The notes: generated from the letters alone by a model not told the origin. Positions 54,830-63,887 are shown, numbered from the stretch's first letter. The stretch: 64,000 nucleotides of DNA from Sulfurimonas sp. (GCA_016744115.1 JADGEZ010000003.1:24748-88747), one strand, 5' to 3'. Made by a program: numbers and translations.

Positions 54830-57800
54830 ATGTTACGCCGTTTTTTAGAATTTTCTATAGATAAACCACTTTTAAACCATATACTCTTAGCATTTATATT
54901 ACTTCTTTCTATTTTCGCATATATCAACATCCCTAAAGAGATTTTTCCTCCTACTCAAATGGATAAGATAAGTATCAGCGGTGGGTATGCAGGTACATCA
55001 GCAGATGTACTTGATAAGATGCTAGTTAAAACCATAGAAGATGATTTACAAAACATTAATGAACTTGAGGTGATAGAGTCTATTATAAAAAATGGTTCTT
55101 TTTCTATGAGCATGGACATAAAAGCTGGCTCAAATAATATAAAGGTACTCAATGATGTAAAAGATATTTTATCTAATGTTAAAAAAGACTTGCCAGCGGA
55201 TATGTCTGAACCAATAGCAAAGATAAAAGATCATCCATTCCCTTTAGTTCTAATCGCTTTATCTGGAAATGTAGGAAAAAAAGAATTACTAAAAAAAGCT
55301 GAAATATTAAAAAGTGAGTTGAGTCAGTTTAAAGATTTAAGTGAAATTTCGATTCGTGGTGACGCTGATGATGAACTTCTTATTAGAATAAATGAACAAA
55401 AGATATTAGCTTATGGACTAGAGCCAACTCTAGTGGTATCCTCTTTAAAAAATATTAGTTCAATATTCCCTATAGGAACTATAAAAGAACAAGGTGCTCA
55501 CCTTTATATATCTACATACAATGGTGAAAAAGACAAAAAATACATAGAAGATACGGTTTTAGGTATAGGAGATATCCGTGTAAAAATTGGAGATATTGCT
55601 GATGTTATGTTTACTTTGAGTGATCAATCTGAAATATCGCACTATAACGGTGTTAGAAATGTATCTATCAATGTAACAAAGGCAAAAACTGGGAACGCTA
55701 TAGCTTTAGTGAAACAGATAAGAGAACTTTTAAAAGAAAAAACAGCGAAAAATTCACATCTTAAATATAATATTTATACGGACACTTCTGTATGGATTAA
55801 AAACCGTCTCAATATTGTATTTTCAAATATTATGTTTGGTTTGATGTTAGTGTTTATCGCAATGCTAATTTTTATAAATCGTGGTATCGCATTTGTTGTA
55901 GCGATTGGGATTCCTGTAAGTTTTATGATAGGTTTGATTTCGAGTGAAATAATGGGAAACAGCCTTAATATGCTTTCACTCCTAGGAGCTTTGATAGCTT
56001 TGGGTATGTTAGTGGATGAGGCAATAGTTGTTACTGAAAATATTTATAGACATTTAGAAGAGGGGATGGAGAGGCGAGAAGCCGCTATAGTTGGAGCAAC
56101 CGAGATGTTTCCAGCAGTTTTAACAGCTACACTTACCACAATTTTCGCATTTTTACCGATGTTGCTTTTAAGTGGGGAAATGGGAACTTTTATAAAAATT
56201 ATTCCTATTATGATAACGGTTCTTTTACTCTCTTCTTTGTTTGAGGCTTTTTACTTTTTACCACTTCATGCTTATGAATTTTTAAAAGTATCAGATAATG
56301 AAAGTTTTACAAAAAGATTATGGAAAAGACTGAACTCTTTGCATGAGAATGTCTTGAATTTTGTTTTTGCTCAGAAATGGCTATCTCTTATCTTAATTGT
56401 TTTTAGTATCCTTTTTGCTACATTTATATTGATGAAAAATTCAAAGTTTCAACTCTTTCCTGATTTTGATAATACACAGATATATGTATATGGAAAAGTC
56501 AATGTAAATAATGAGCTAGAAGATACAGAAAAAATAGTCACTCAAATAGAAACACATTTACTGAAAATTCTTCACAAGAAAGATATGTCATCGGTTACTT
56601 CTGTTATAGGCTTTAAGCTTGATGCTAAAAATCGTGCTCAAATGGGAGAGAATTTATTTCATATTTTTATAGATTTACATGAAAGAGCGCCGAGTAACTT
56701 TTTTGACACTTATATTAGTCCAACATTATCTTTAGAATATGATAAAAATATACGCATTAGAGAAGTAGATTCAAAAGATATTGCCGAGGTGATTAAAAAA
56801 GAATTATCGTCTTTTAAAAAGCTCAAAGACGATAAGGGTATGATTTTTGATGAACTCGTAGTAAAAGTTCCTGGTGCTGGAATTGTTGCACACGATATAG
56901 AGATAAGTTTAAGTTCAGATGATGAAGCTAAAACATTAGAAGGTCTTAGATATTTAAAGGAGTCTTTTGCAAAGATAAAAGGGGTTTTTAATATTACAGA
57001 TGATGCTGATATAGGCGAAAAAGAGTTAAAGCTTCGTGTAAATACTTATGGACAAGAACTAGGCTTTAATGAAGAGATAATATCAAAAGAGTTACGCTCC
57101 TATTATCTAAAAGGTGAATATGGAAAAATGTTTAATAGCAGTGGACTTATTCGGATAAAGATTGAAAGTGATGCTAAAAATGATATTAACTCTATTAATA
57201 CTATAGAAGTAAAAGTTCCATTTTCTGAGCAGTTTGTAGCTTTAAAAGATGTTTGTGACTTTGTAATGGTTCAAGGTTTTGTTGCTTTAAATAAAGAAGA
57301 TGGAGTGCGTATAAGAAGTGTCTTCGCATCAATAGACAAAAAAAATATCACTTCTACTGAGGTGATGCTAGAGTTAAATAAAAGTATCAATAAACTCAAA
57401 AAAGATGGTATTAAAATAGATATTAAAGGTGAAGAAAAAGAAAATAATAAAAATAAAAAAGAGATGTTAGAATCAGCTATTATTTCTATATTTTTAATTT
57501 TTATAACATTAGTGTGGTTATTTGACTCTATAAAAAAACCACTTATTGTTCTTAGCACTATCCCTTTGGTATTTTTTGGTGTTTATATTGGACATCTTAT
57601 TATGGGTGTAAATATCACTATGCCTGGACTCATTGGTGCAGTTGGACTTACAGGAGTTGTAGTAAATGATGGTTTAATTATGGTGAGGTTCATATCGAGT
57701 GCAAAAAATATAGAGGATTTAATACATAGGGCAAAACATAGACTAAGACCCATACTTTTAACATCCTTAACCACTGTACTAGGTTTATCAACATTGATTT

Positions 57801-57931
57801 TCTTTGCATCGGGGCAGGCTATGATACTCCAACCAATGGCAATTTCTCTAGGTTTTGGAATAGCTTGGGCAACTGTACTAAACTTAATTTATGTACCGCT
57901 ACTCTACGCAATAGTATTTAAGATAAAATAA
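54830..57931 (+). CDS. RND-family efflux pump, inner-membrane transporter
   Basis: A 1033-residue transporter of the AcrB/HAE1-MMPL RND fold. It has 12 predicted membrane helices and two large periplasmic loops. Family blocks include RRFLEFSIDKPLLNHILL, GALIALGMLVDEAIVVTENI (helix 4, which holds acidic residues of the proton relay) and GLTGVVVNDGLIMVRF (helix 10). It pumps drugs, metals or lipids out with the help of an adaptor and TolC. It lies 8 bp after ftsL. The adaptor at 45.5 kb and TolC at 48.0 kb may be its partners, though not adjacent. Confidence 0.9.
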   Translation: MLRRFLEFSIDKPLLNHILLAFILLLSIFAYINIPKEIFPPTQMDKISISGGYAGTSADVLDKMLVKTIEDDLQNINELEVIESIIKNGSFSMSMDIKAGSNNIKVLNDVKDILSNVKKDLPADMSEPIAKIKDHPFPLVLIALSGNVGKKELLKKAEILKSELSQFKDLSEISIRGDADDELLIRINEQKILAYGLEPTLVVSSLKNISSIFPIGTIKEQGAHLYISTYNGEKDKKYIEDTVLGIGDIRVKIGDIADVMFTLSDQSEISHYNGVRNVSINVTKAKTGNAIALVKQIRELLKEKTAKNSHLKYNIYTDTSVWIKNRLNIVFSNIMFGLMLVFIAMLIFINRGIAFVVAIGIPVSFMIGLISSEIMGNSLNMLSLLGALIALGMLVDEAIVVTENIYRHLEEGMERREAAIVGATEMFPAVLTATLTTIFAFLPMLLLSGEMGTFIKIIPIMITVLLLSSLFEAFYFLPLHAYEFLKVSDNESFTKRLWKRLNSLHENVLNFVFAQKWLSLILIVFSILFATFILMKNSKFQLFPDFDNTQIYVYGKVNVNNELEDTEKIVTQIETHLLKILHKKDMSSVTSVIGFKLDAKNRAQMGENLFHIFIDLHERAPSNFFDTYISPTLSLEYDKNIRIREVDSKDIAEVIKKELSSFKKLKDDKGMIFDELVVKVPGAGIVAHDIEISLSSDDEAKTLEGLRYLKESFAKIKGVFNITDDADIGEKELKLRVNTYGQELGFNEEIISKELRSYYLKGEYGKMFNSSGLIRIKIESDAKNDINSINTIEVKVPFSEQFVALKDVCDFVMVQGFVALNKEDGVRIRSVFASIDKKNITSTEVMLELNKSINKLKKDGIKIDIKGEEKENNKNKKEMLESAIISIFLIFITLVWLFDSIKKPLIVLSTIPLVFFGVYIGHLIMGVNITMPGLIGAVGLTGVVVNDGLIMVRFISSAKNIEDLIHRAKHRLRPILLTSLTTVLGLSTLIFFASGQAMILQPMAISLGFGIAWATVLNLIYVPLLYAIVFKIK

Positions 57932-58061
57932 TATTAGTTTTATAAGAAGTTATTTATGCCCTATTACTTATAACTAAAAATTTTCTACATTTTCACTAAA
58001 CAAGCATCCTTTTATTTTAAAGAGATAAAATATGTCCACAAAGAGAATAAAGGAAGTATAA
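57932..58061. repeat. Gap with second copy of the dispersed 19-mer
   Basis: The gap between the RND pump and globin genes holds an exact 19-bp copy, ATTTATGCCCTATTACTTA at 57952-57970, of 44248-44266. Here the left arm is altered (TATAAGAAGTTAT), so the palindrome is imperfect. The remainder is AT-rich; AAAGGAAG just before 58062 is the Shine-Dalgarno of the globin gene. Confidence 0.55.
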
Positions 58062-58499
58062 ATGAATTTAGATATAACTAAAGTTATGTTTGGAGTAAGA
58101 GTACCAGTAACAAAACCAATTCCAGAGTTTTTACTTGAAATGGGTGAAGAAAGAATAAGAAAATTAGTGAGTGATCATTATGATGAAATAAGTGAGAGTA
58201 ACATAGCACACATGTTTCCACATGAAGAGGATATGTTAGAAGAAGCTAAAAAGCATTCAAGTGACTTTTTTATACAAATATGTGGAGGAAGACCTTACTT
58301 TAATGAAAATCGTGGAGCACCTCAAATGGTGGGGAGACATTCCCCCTTTAAGATTGACGCTCAAGCTAGAGAAACATGGTTAGAGCTTTATAAACCGCTT
58401 ATATTAGAGCTTAAAGAAGAGGGCGTTACTAGCACTTCATTGCAATCTTATTGGAATTACTTAGATGTATTCTCATCTTGGATGATAAATACAAAATAA
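58062..58499 (+). CDS. Truncated haemoglobin-like protein
   Basis: A 145-residue globin of the truncated class. It contains the YFNENRGAPQMVGRHSPFKID block with the likely proximal/heme-side His, and ARETWLELYKPLIL typical of truncated haemoglobins. In Campylobacter such globins detoxify or sense nitric oxide or help oxygen handling. An AAAGGAAG Shine-Dalgarno lies 8 nt upstream of the ATG. The Cys at SDFFIQICGG is close to a position that may modulate haem reactivity. It is single, with no nearby nitric oxide gene. Confidence 0.78.
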   Translation: MNLDITKVMFGVRVPVTKPIPEFLLEMGEERIRKLVSDHYDEISESNIAHMFPHEEDMLEEAKKHSSDFFIQICGGRPYFNENRGAPQMVGRHSPFKIDAQARETWLELYKPLILELKEEGVTSTSLQSYWNYLDVFSSWMINTK

Positions 58500-58534
58500 A
58501 ATATAAAATAAGAAGAACATAAGCTTTTCTTGAG

Positions 58535-58540
58535 TATAAT
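58535..58540 (+). promoter_or_regulatory. Probable -10 box of the tRNA gene
   Basis: TATAAT preceded by GAG lies 18 bp before the tRNA 5' end at 58558. The distance is right for a tRNA precursor starting near 58547. Confidence 0.5.
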
Positions 58541-58557
58541 CTCGCCCTACAAAGAGT

Positions 58558-58634
58558 GGGTCTTTAGCTCAGTTGGTTAGAGCCCTCCGCTCATAACGGA
58601 GTGGTCATGTGTTCGAGTCACATAGGACCCACCA
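58558..58634 (+). tRNA. tRNA with CAT anticodon (Met or Ile2)
   Basis: A complete 77-nt cloverleaf with encoded CCA (58632-58634). Acceptor GGGTCTT pairs with AGGACCC, the anticodon stem is CTCCG/CGGAG, the loop CTCATAA gives anticodon CAT, and the T arm is ATGTG-TTCGAGT-CACAT. CAT tRNAs can be elongator Met or Ile2 (lysidine-modified by TilS); the sequence alone does not decide. Initiator is excluded because the first pair is G-C and a separate tRNA-fMet lies at 58971. Confidence 0.9.
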
Positions 58635-58877
58635 CTTTTATCCCTTAACTAACATAATGAAATAAAAGCATCTTACATAACTAAAACCCTTAGGTAGTCT
58701 TTTGTTGTAAGTCCAGTGTGATAAAGTTTTCAGCATTGCTTTTAAATTTATGAGATGTCCTATTAATAGCTATTAACAGTTTCTCAATATGTAGAGGTAT
58801 AGTGTCAATGGACACAGAGAAGTTTAGACTAGTATTAGAAGATGTTAAATCAATATAATATTTTTTGAATTGATATG
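58635..58877 (-). other. Gap between tRNA genes with a protein-like remnant frame
   Basis: On the minus strand an open frame ends at the TAA at 58690-58692 and reads YYIDLTSSNTSLNFSVSIDT, then IPLHIEKLLIAINRTSHKFK. Its only ATG would lie in the tRNA-Gln gene, so it is not a complete gene; an in-frame GTG gives about 41 residues. The sequence looks like a protein fragment but I recognise no family. Its position between tRNA genes would fit a leftover of an integrated element, yet no integrase is visible. Confidence 0.25.
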
Positions 58878-58952
58878 TGGATGGGGATATAGGATTCGAA
58901 CCTATGAATGCTAGCACCAAAAGCTAGTGCCTTACCACTTGGCGAATCCCCA
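58878..58952 (-). tRNA. tRNA-Gln(TTG)
   Basis: A 75-nt cloverleaf with encoded CCA (58880-58878 on the minus strand). Acceptor TGGGGAT pairs with ATCCCCA, the anticodon stem CTAGC/GCTAG holds loop TTTTGGT with anticodon TTG, and the T arm is ATAGG-TTCGAAT-CCTAT. The single tRNA-Gln fits charging by a glutamyl-tRNA synthetase followed by amidation in this phylum. Confidence 0.92.
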
Positions 58953-58970
58953 TCATTTATAGTTTTAGAT

Positions 58971-59047
<77 letters not shown>

Positions 59048-59212
59048 GTAATTAAGACAAACAACTGTGTGTTTGTGAGCCGAAATTATAGACAAAATAT
59101 TATCTATTGTCAAGGTTTTTTTTAAATTTTTTTAAATTCTTTTATTTTCATATAAATCTTAGTAAATATTTTGACATTATTTAAGCTAATATACTTGTAA
59201 TAGTTATTTTAG

Positions 59213-59218
59213 TATAAT
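59213..59218 (+). promoter_or_regulatory. Probable -10 box of ribB
   Basis: TATAAT preceded by AG lies 28 nt upstream of the ATG at 59247. No FMN riboswitch fold was recognised in the leader. Confidence 0.45.
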
Positions 59219-59246
59219 CAATAAAATTATTTAATAAAGAGAAAAA

Positions 59247-60275
59247 ATGACAGCAATTCAAAGAGTTTTAGAGGCAATACAAGAGATTAAAAAAGGGAAG
59301 ATGGTCATCATGATTGATGATGAGGATAGAGAAAATGAGGGTGACTTAGTATATGCAGCAGCGTTTTCAACTCCTGATAATGTAAACTTTATGGCTACTC
59401 ATGCACGAGGGCTTATTTGTGTAGCACTAAGTAAAACAATTGCAACTCGACTAGACTTAAACCCTATGGTTAGCTCAAATACCTCCTCTTATGAAACTGC
59501 TTTTACTGTTTCTGTTGATGCTAAAGATGCCCTTACTGGTATCTCCTCAGCAGAGCGTGATGATACTATCAAAATTTTAGCAAATCCAATTTCCAAAGCT
59601 CAAGAACTTGTCAAACCTGGTCATATTTTTCCTCTTATAGCTAAAGATGGGGGAACACTTGTGCGAACTGGTCATACAGAGGGTTCAGTAGATATATGTC
59701 GTTTAGCAGGGCTTAGTGAAGCTGGAGTTATTTGTGAAATCATTAAACAAGATGGAACAATGGCAAGACGAGACGATTTGGACTTATTTGGAGAAGAGCA
59801 TAATCTTAAAACAGTTTTTATTTCAGACATAGTTGAGTATCGCTTGGCAAATGAGAAACTTGTACACGAAACAGATGTGCAGGAGATAGATTTTTTTGGT
59901 GTGAAAGTAAATAAGCATACATTTGCAGATCACGATGACATTGAACACACAGCTATCGTCTTTTATAAGGCGGGTGAAGTAGCAAATGTTAGAGTGCATA
60001 ATGTTATAACAGATATAGAACTCCTACTAAATCAAAAAAAATATACAAATCTTATAAACTCTATAGAATATCTAAAACAAAACTCAGGTGTCTTAGTATT
60101 TATAAACAAAACACATCACCAAGACAACTCAGCAATGAAAGAGATAGGAACAGGTGCTCAAATCTTAATCTCTTTAGGTGTATCAAAAATGAACCTTATC
60201 ACATCTATGAAAGAATCAGACTTTGTTGGGTTAAGTGGTTTTGGTCTTGAAGTGAATGAGATTATTGATATTTAG
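59247..60275 (+). CDS. ribB: 3,4-dihydroxy-2-butanone 4-phosphate synthase with a decayed GTP cyclohydrolase II half
   Basis: RibB makes the four-carbon unit of riboflavin. The first 200 residues have DDEDRENEGDLVYAA (22-36), STNVS-like SSAERDDTIK and THTEGSVDICRLAG-type HTEGS, all intact. The last 140 residues align in shape with GTP cyclohydrolase II (EIGTGAQILISLGVSKMNL, GLSGFGLEVNEI), but the zinc cysteines (C-x10-C-x-C) are absent, so this half is inactive. A separate RibA must exist. At 342 residues it is otherwise full-length. apbE begins 20 bp before its end, linking riboflavin supply to flavin transfer. Confidence 0.9.
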   Translation: MTAIQRVLEAIQEIKKGKMVIMIDDEDRENEGDLVYAAAFSTPDNVNFMATHARGLICVALSKTIATRLDLNPMVSSNTSSYETAFTVSVDAKDALTGISSAERDDTIKILANPISKAQELVKPGHIFPLIAKDGGTLVRTGHTEGSVDICRLAGLSEAGVICEIIKQDGTMARRDDLDLFGEEHNLKTVFISDIVEYRLANEKLVHETDVQEIDFFGVKVNKHTFADHDDIEHTAIVFYKAGEVANVRVHNVITDIELLLNQKKYTNLINSIEYLKQNSGVLVFINKTHHQDNSAMKEIGTGAQILISLGVSKMNLITSMKESDFVGLSGFGLEVNEIIDI

Positions 60276-61218
60276 AAATGGACTTTTATTATTTAGTATT
60301 TTAGCTTTTTCTTTAGAGGCTAAAATGACAAGCAGAACTCAAATAATTATGGGTACCTACATAAGTGTTTCTGTAAAAGAAGAAAAAAAAGAGATTATCG
60401 AAGATGCTTTTATAATTTTTAAAAATATAGATGAAAGTATCTCTTCCTACAATGAAAAATCTCAAATATTTCAGTTAAACAAAGATAAGCATTCCTTTAT
60501 CAATGATATAACTTATGAGGCACTTGTTTTAAGTCAAAGGTATTATAAGCATAGTAACGCTTATTTCGACATCACCATAGGCTCAATTACAAAAGACTTA
60601 TATCGTTTTGGTGATGAAGAGCGTATCCCTACTCATAAAGAACTCAGCAATGCTTATCTTAACTTTAATAGCTTAGTCTTTGATAAGAAGTTTGCATCAA
60701 TAGAGAAGAATATAAAGCTAGATTTTGGTGGAATGGCTAAGGGTTTTGCTGTTGATAAAGTGAGTGATTACTTTAAAGCTAAGGGTATTAAAAAGGCAAT
60801 AATCGCAGCAAGTGGAGATATCCGTTGCTTAGGTGTATGTAGTATTGATGTTCAAAATCCATTTGGTGATGGGGTCTTAGGCTCATTTAAGACTAAAGAG
60901 AATGAAACAGGTATCAGTACGAGTGGTAATTACAATCGTTATGTAGGTTCTGTAAAAAATAACCATCTAATAAATCCAAAACAAAAAATCTCACAAGATA
61001 AATTTGTATCTATTACTTTGATATCTGATATGTCTAGTAGTGATTTAGATGCTTATGCTACAGCTTCTAGTGTGATGCCAATTCAAAAGGCTTTTAAATT
61101 TTTAGATAGTTTTGATTTAGCCTATATTATTTTAAAAAGTGATGGGAAACTTTGTATAAGTGAAAATATCTCTAAGTTTACGAATAACTTAGTCTTTAAT
61201 GATACTCCAAAACAATAA
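60256..61218 (+). CDS. apbE: FAD:protein FMN transferase ApbE
   Basis: ApbE attaches FMN from FAD to a Thr or Ser of extracytoplasmic proteins. The 320-residue protein has a signal peptide (MRLLIFRNGLLLFSILAFSL), the MGTYISVSV start, DFGGMAKGFAVDKV (about 155, FAD and Mg binding), ASGDIRCLG and GISTSGNYNRY. It acts in the periplasm, perhaps anchored. It overlaps ribB by 20 bp at its start and the converging membrane gene by 30 bp at its end. Its probable substrate is the FMN_bind protein at 62.1 kb. Confidence 0.92.
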   Translation: MRLLIFRNGLLLFSILAFSLEAKMTSRTQIIMGTYISVSVKEEKKEIIEDAFIIFKNIDESISSYNEKSQIFQLNKDKHSFINDITYEALVLSQRYYKHSNAYFDITIGSITKDLYRFGDEERIPTHKELSNAYLNFNSLVFDKKFASIEKNIKLDFGGMAKGFAVDKVSDYFKAKGIKKAIIAASGDIRCLGVCSIDVQNPFGDGVLGSFKTKENETGISTSGNYNRYVGSVKNNHLINPKQKISQDKFVSITLISDMSSSDLDAYATASSVMPIQKAFKFLDSFDLAYIILKSDGKLCISENISKFTNNLVFNDTPKQ

Positions 61219-61635
61219 AAAAGATATATAAACAATAAGAGCTTCAAATAAAAAAAATGATGCTAGTTTAATATATGCAAAAAACTCAAAGCCATTTATA
61301 GTAAAAAATGGACTTAGCATTTCTAATATAGCTGTTATAAAAACAAGATAAATTAAGAAAATTATTTTTTGAGTATTTTTGTATTGAGTAAATATTAAAA
61401 AATGTAAGATAACCATCGTAAAAAGACCAAAGGCAAAAATATGAGGTAGTATTATTTTAAGTAAACCAAGGGCAGATTTTTGCATCATAAAACGACTTTC
61501 ATTTCCTGCGTAATAATCTAGTACTTCTTTAACACTAAAACCAATTTTTTCTTCAAACAACAAAGTAGCACTTATTAAAAGTAAAAAAGAAAAACCTATA
61601 AAATAAATGATAGTATATTTATAAGATTTAAGCAT
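61189..61635 (-). CDS. Membrane protein of the flavin-transfer operon
   Basis: A 148-residue polytopic protein from the ATG at 61635 (MLKSYKYTIIYFIGF). I chose it over an upstream in-frame ATG at 61677 because that overlaps the previous gene by 50 bp. About four hydrophobic segments are visible, with a soluble loop (EEKIGFSVKEVLDYYAG) and histidines in or near membrane segments (LPHIFA, LHFLIF) that could bind haem. I recognise no family. It is the last gene of the minus-strand unit and overlaps the previous one by 8 bp. Confidence 0.6.
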   Translation of the reverse strand: MLKSYKYTIIYFIGFSFLLLISATLLFEEKIGFSVKEVLDYYAGNESRFMMQKSALGLLKIILPHIFAFGLFTMVILHFLIFTQYKNTQKIIFLIYLVFITAILEMLSPFFTINGFEFFAYIKLASFFLFEALIVYISFLLFWSIIKD

Positions 61636-62101
61636 TATATAAATTCCAAAAAGAAGAGATAGCCATATAAAGTGCAAGCAGATGCCAAGTAAAAAGACTT
61701 ATTGAATAAAGTAATATAAAAGAACTTGACACGAAGAAGGCTAGGGAAAGTGCTATTAACGATAGCATTGAAGAGATAAGCGTGATATTTAAAATTAGTA
61801 AGTTTTTTTTGTTATTTCTAGTAAGCCTTATAAATGTAGCACTTAAACTTAAAAGTACCATCATAATGAAAAATATATCCGTATGCCAAATTTCTAAAAA
61901 AGAAGACTTAGTGATAGGGTCTATAAACTCCTCTTCACTTCCAAATAAAGTGATGCTAATACTAGAGGGCAAAACACCAAAGTTATAGTGTTTAATGATA
62001 ATGTCTGCGATTAGATAAAAAAAAGTGAATATGAGTAAACCAGAAAGTATAGGTTTCATCATGGGGTCTTGATTTAAGTCTTTTATGAGAGTAAATTTCA
62101 T
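61628..62101 (-). CDS. Membrane protein downstream of the FMN_bind protein
   Basis: A 157-residue protein with about four membrane helices (about 17-37, 72-90, 100-125, 128-150) and a soluble loop (LFGSEEEFIDPITKSSFLEIWH). His residues occur at EIWH and FTWH, near membrane edges. It overlaps the FMN_bind gene by 4 bp, so it is translationally coupled. With its neighbour it could form the membrane part of an electron-transfer complex that passes electrons to the flavinylated protein. I recognise no named family. Confidence 0.6.
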   Translation of the reverse strand: MKFTLIKDLNQDPMMKPILSGLLIFTFFYLIADIIIKHYNFGVLPSSISITLFGSEEEFIDPITKSSFLEIWHTDIFFIMMVLLSLSATFIRLTRNNKKNLLILNITLISSMLSLIALSLAFFVSSSFILLYSISLFTWHLLALYMAISSFWNLYNA

Positions 62102-62628
62102 TGTTTGTTTTTTAATATTTCCTTATAAAATGCAAAGGCAATTCGTGAACCTTTTGTCGTACTTCTTGCACTTAGCGTTGCCCCTGAGATAGTTGGAATA
62201 TTTTTAGATATGTGAAGCATCGTATTTGTATCTATATTTTTAAATTGAGAATCCCACATTTTTGAGGGTAAATATTCTAAGGGTTCATTAAAAGCTATCA
62301 CTTCTATACCTAGTAAAACTGAACTAGAATTTATAAAGTATAGTATAACAGAATTTTTTGAACGAACTTTTTGTTTTATAAGTATCCCATAGCCTAAGAG
62401 GCTATCTTTATGAAATGCTTTGTAAATTCTAAAGATTTTTGAATCTAGCTTTACTTGTGCAAAATTAGAGATATTTATAGCATGCTTTTTACTTATTAAA
62501 ATATTCTCTTTTTTTACAGAAGTAGCTTTTGGATAGGCTAAATGCATTGCATCAAAAGGCGAGATGAGAATTTTTGCACTCAAAGAGAGTGCAAAAAACA
62601 GGAATGAAAATATTATATATTTAGGCAT
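62098..62628 (-). CDS. FMN_bind-domain protein, probable ApbE substrate
   Basis: A 176-residue exported protein with a signal peptide (MPKYIIFSFLFFALSLSA). The C-terminal half has the FMN_bind pattern: GYGILIKQKVRSK, ILYFINSSSVLLGIEVIAFNEP, then the motif ISGATLSARS with Thr151, the residue ApbE enzymes link to FMN (S/T-G-A-T in NqrC and RnfG). It should hold covalent FMN on the outer side of the inner membrane. It lies 11 bp downstream of the porin gene and overlaps the membrane gene behind it by 4 bp. Confidence 0.8.
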   Translation of the reverse strand: MPKYIIFSFLFFALSLSAKILISPFDAMHLAYPKATSVKKENILISKKHAINISNFAQVKLDSKIFRIYKAFHKDSLLGYGILIKQKVRSKNSVILYFINSSSVLLGIEVIAFNEPLEYLPSKMWDSQFKNIDTNTMLHISKNIPTISGATLSARSTTKGSRIAFAFYKEILKNKQ

Positions 62629-62639
62629 TGTCTCGATGC

Positions 62640-63887
62640 TTAAAATACAAATCCAAGAGAAAGGCTTAGTGTATTATCTTCAACATCACCTTTTTCTTGC
62701 ATAGCATAATCAAGTTTTAGTACAACTTGCTCATGTGGAAAATAGTTTGCACCAATGGTAATAGTGTCTATTGAATCTTTTGAGCTACCATCAGCAAGCT
62801 CATCTTCTGGATTATATGTCTCATACTGTATAAAGATTGGTAAAGAACCTTTAGATGAAGAGAGTACATCATAAGCAATGTTAAGGTATCCGCCAACAGC
62901 ATTAGTCGCTTCATTAGCTGTTGGGTTTACATCATCCGAACGACTTGCAACTGCGTATGTACCATAGACACGAAGTCCAGAATTGCTATAGTCACCATGA
63001 ATATCTGTTACACTCACATCCCCATCATAGTATGTAGAAGCACCAATAAGTAATCCGTTTAGACCAGTATAGTCAATTCTAGCTGTAAAAGCTAAAGCTG
63101 GATCAGTTCGCTTAAATGAACCACCACGACCTGACCGAATCCACTTTTTACCATTAGTTAGAGATGTATCTAAGGCACTAGTTGCTGAAAATTTATAAGA
63201 TAAATCATCTGCTAACTCACCATATACCATTGCCCCACTTTCATGCCATGTAGTTGGGATAATATACTTCGATGTTCCTGGTCTTTGTACGGTTGTAAAA
63301 AGAGTAGGTTCGTGTCTTTGGTTGATGAGTCCCATTGGTATGAGCATATGACCTAGTCTAAAGTTATAGTTTTTGTTTTGCAAGAAGTCTAAGTACATAA
63401 ACTCTATAATAACTTCGCCACCTTTACCAGCTTTAGCATCTGCACCTGATTTTCCATTTCCAGCTTTTACTCCACCATGTTCAAACTCTATTTCAGTGTT
63501 TAAAATGATATCATCTGTAAATTTATATCCTATATAAGGAACAAATCTATACACATCTAAGGTTCGTTTATCTGGATTATCACCTGATTGTGAAGAGATG
63601 TACATTTCGCCATAACCACCAATAGAAAGAGGAGAACTGGAATAGTAAACCTTTGAGGCAGCACTCCCTAATCCACTATGTGATTTTGTAGCATCCACTG
63701 TTGTATATTCAAAACCAGTTTTTAAAGAACTTGTTTCATCTATAAGAGTCTGTTGGTTCTCTTTGAGAGATTGTATCTCTTTTTTGAGCATATCTATCTC
63801 ACTATTTGCATCTGCTGATACATGAGGTGCTATAGATAAAACTGTTATGAGAGCTAAAGAGAGTTTTGTAGTTGTCTTTTTATTCAT
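62640..63887 (-). CDS. Coiled-coil outer-membrane porin-like protein
   Basis: A 415-residue protein with a signal peptide (MNKKTTTKLSLALITVLSIA, then PHVSADA). It begins with a coiled coil (SEIDMLKKEIQSLKENQQTL), then a beta-barrel rich in alternating aromatic strands and ends in Phe (LSLSLGFVF), which is an outer-membrane assembly signal. It resembles the OprO/OprP group, whose coiled coil holds a trimer. Its substrate is unknown. It is the first gene of the minus-strand unit ahead of the FMN_bind gene, with a Fur box upstream, so iron import or export is a possible role. Confidence 0.75.
   Translation of the reverse strand: MNKKTTTKLSLALITVLSIAPHVSADANSEIDMLKKEIQSLKENQQTLIDETSSLKTGFEYTTVDATKSHSGLGSAASKVYYSSSPLSIGGYGEMYISSQSGDNPDKRTLDVYRFVPYIGYKFTDDIILNTEIEFEHGGVKAGNGKSGADAKAGKGGEVIIEFMYLDFLQNKNYNFRLGHMLIPMGLINQRHEPTLFTTVQRPGTSKYIIPTTWHESGAMVYGELADDLSYKFSATSALDTSLTNGKKWIRSGRGGSFKRTDPALAFTARIDYTGLNGLLIGASTYYDGDVSVTDIHGDYSNSGLRVYGTYAVASRSDDVNPTANEATNAVGGYLNIAYDVLSSSKGSLPIFIQYETYNPEDELADGSSKDSIDTITIGANYFPHEQVVLKLDYAMQEKGDVEDNTLSLSLGFVF

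Noticed and set aside
58690..58920. A complete 76-residue gene on the minus strand
   Set aside because: Its only ATG lies in the tRNA-Gln gene, and the first codons are tRNA sequence.
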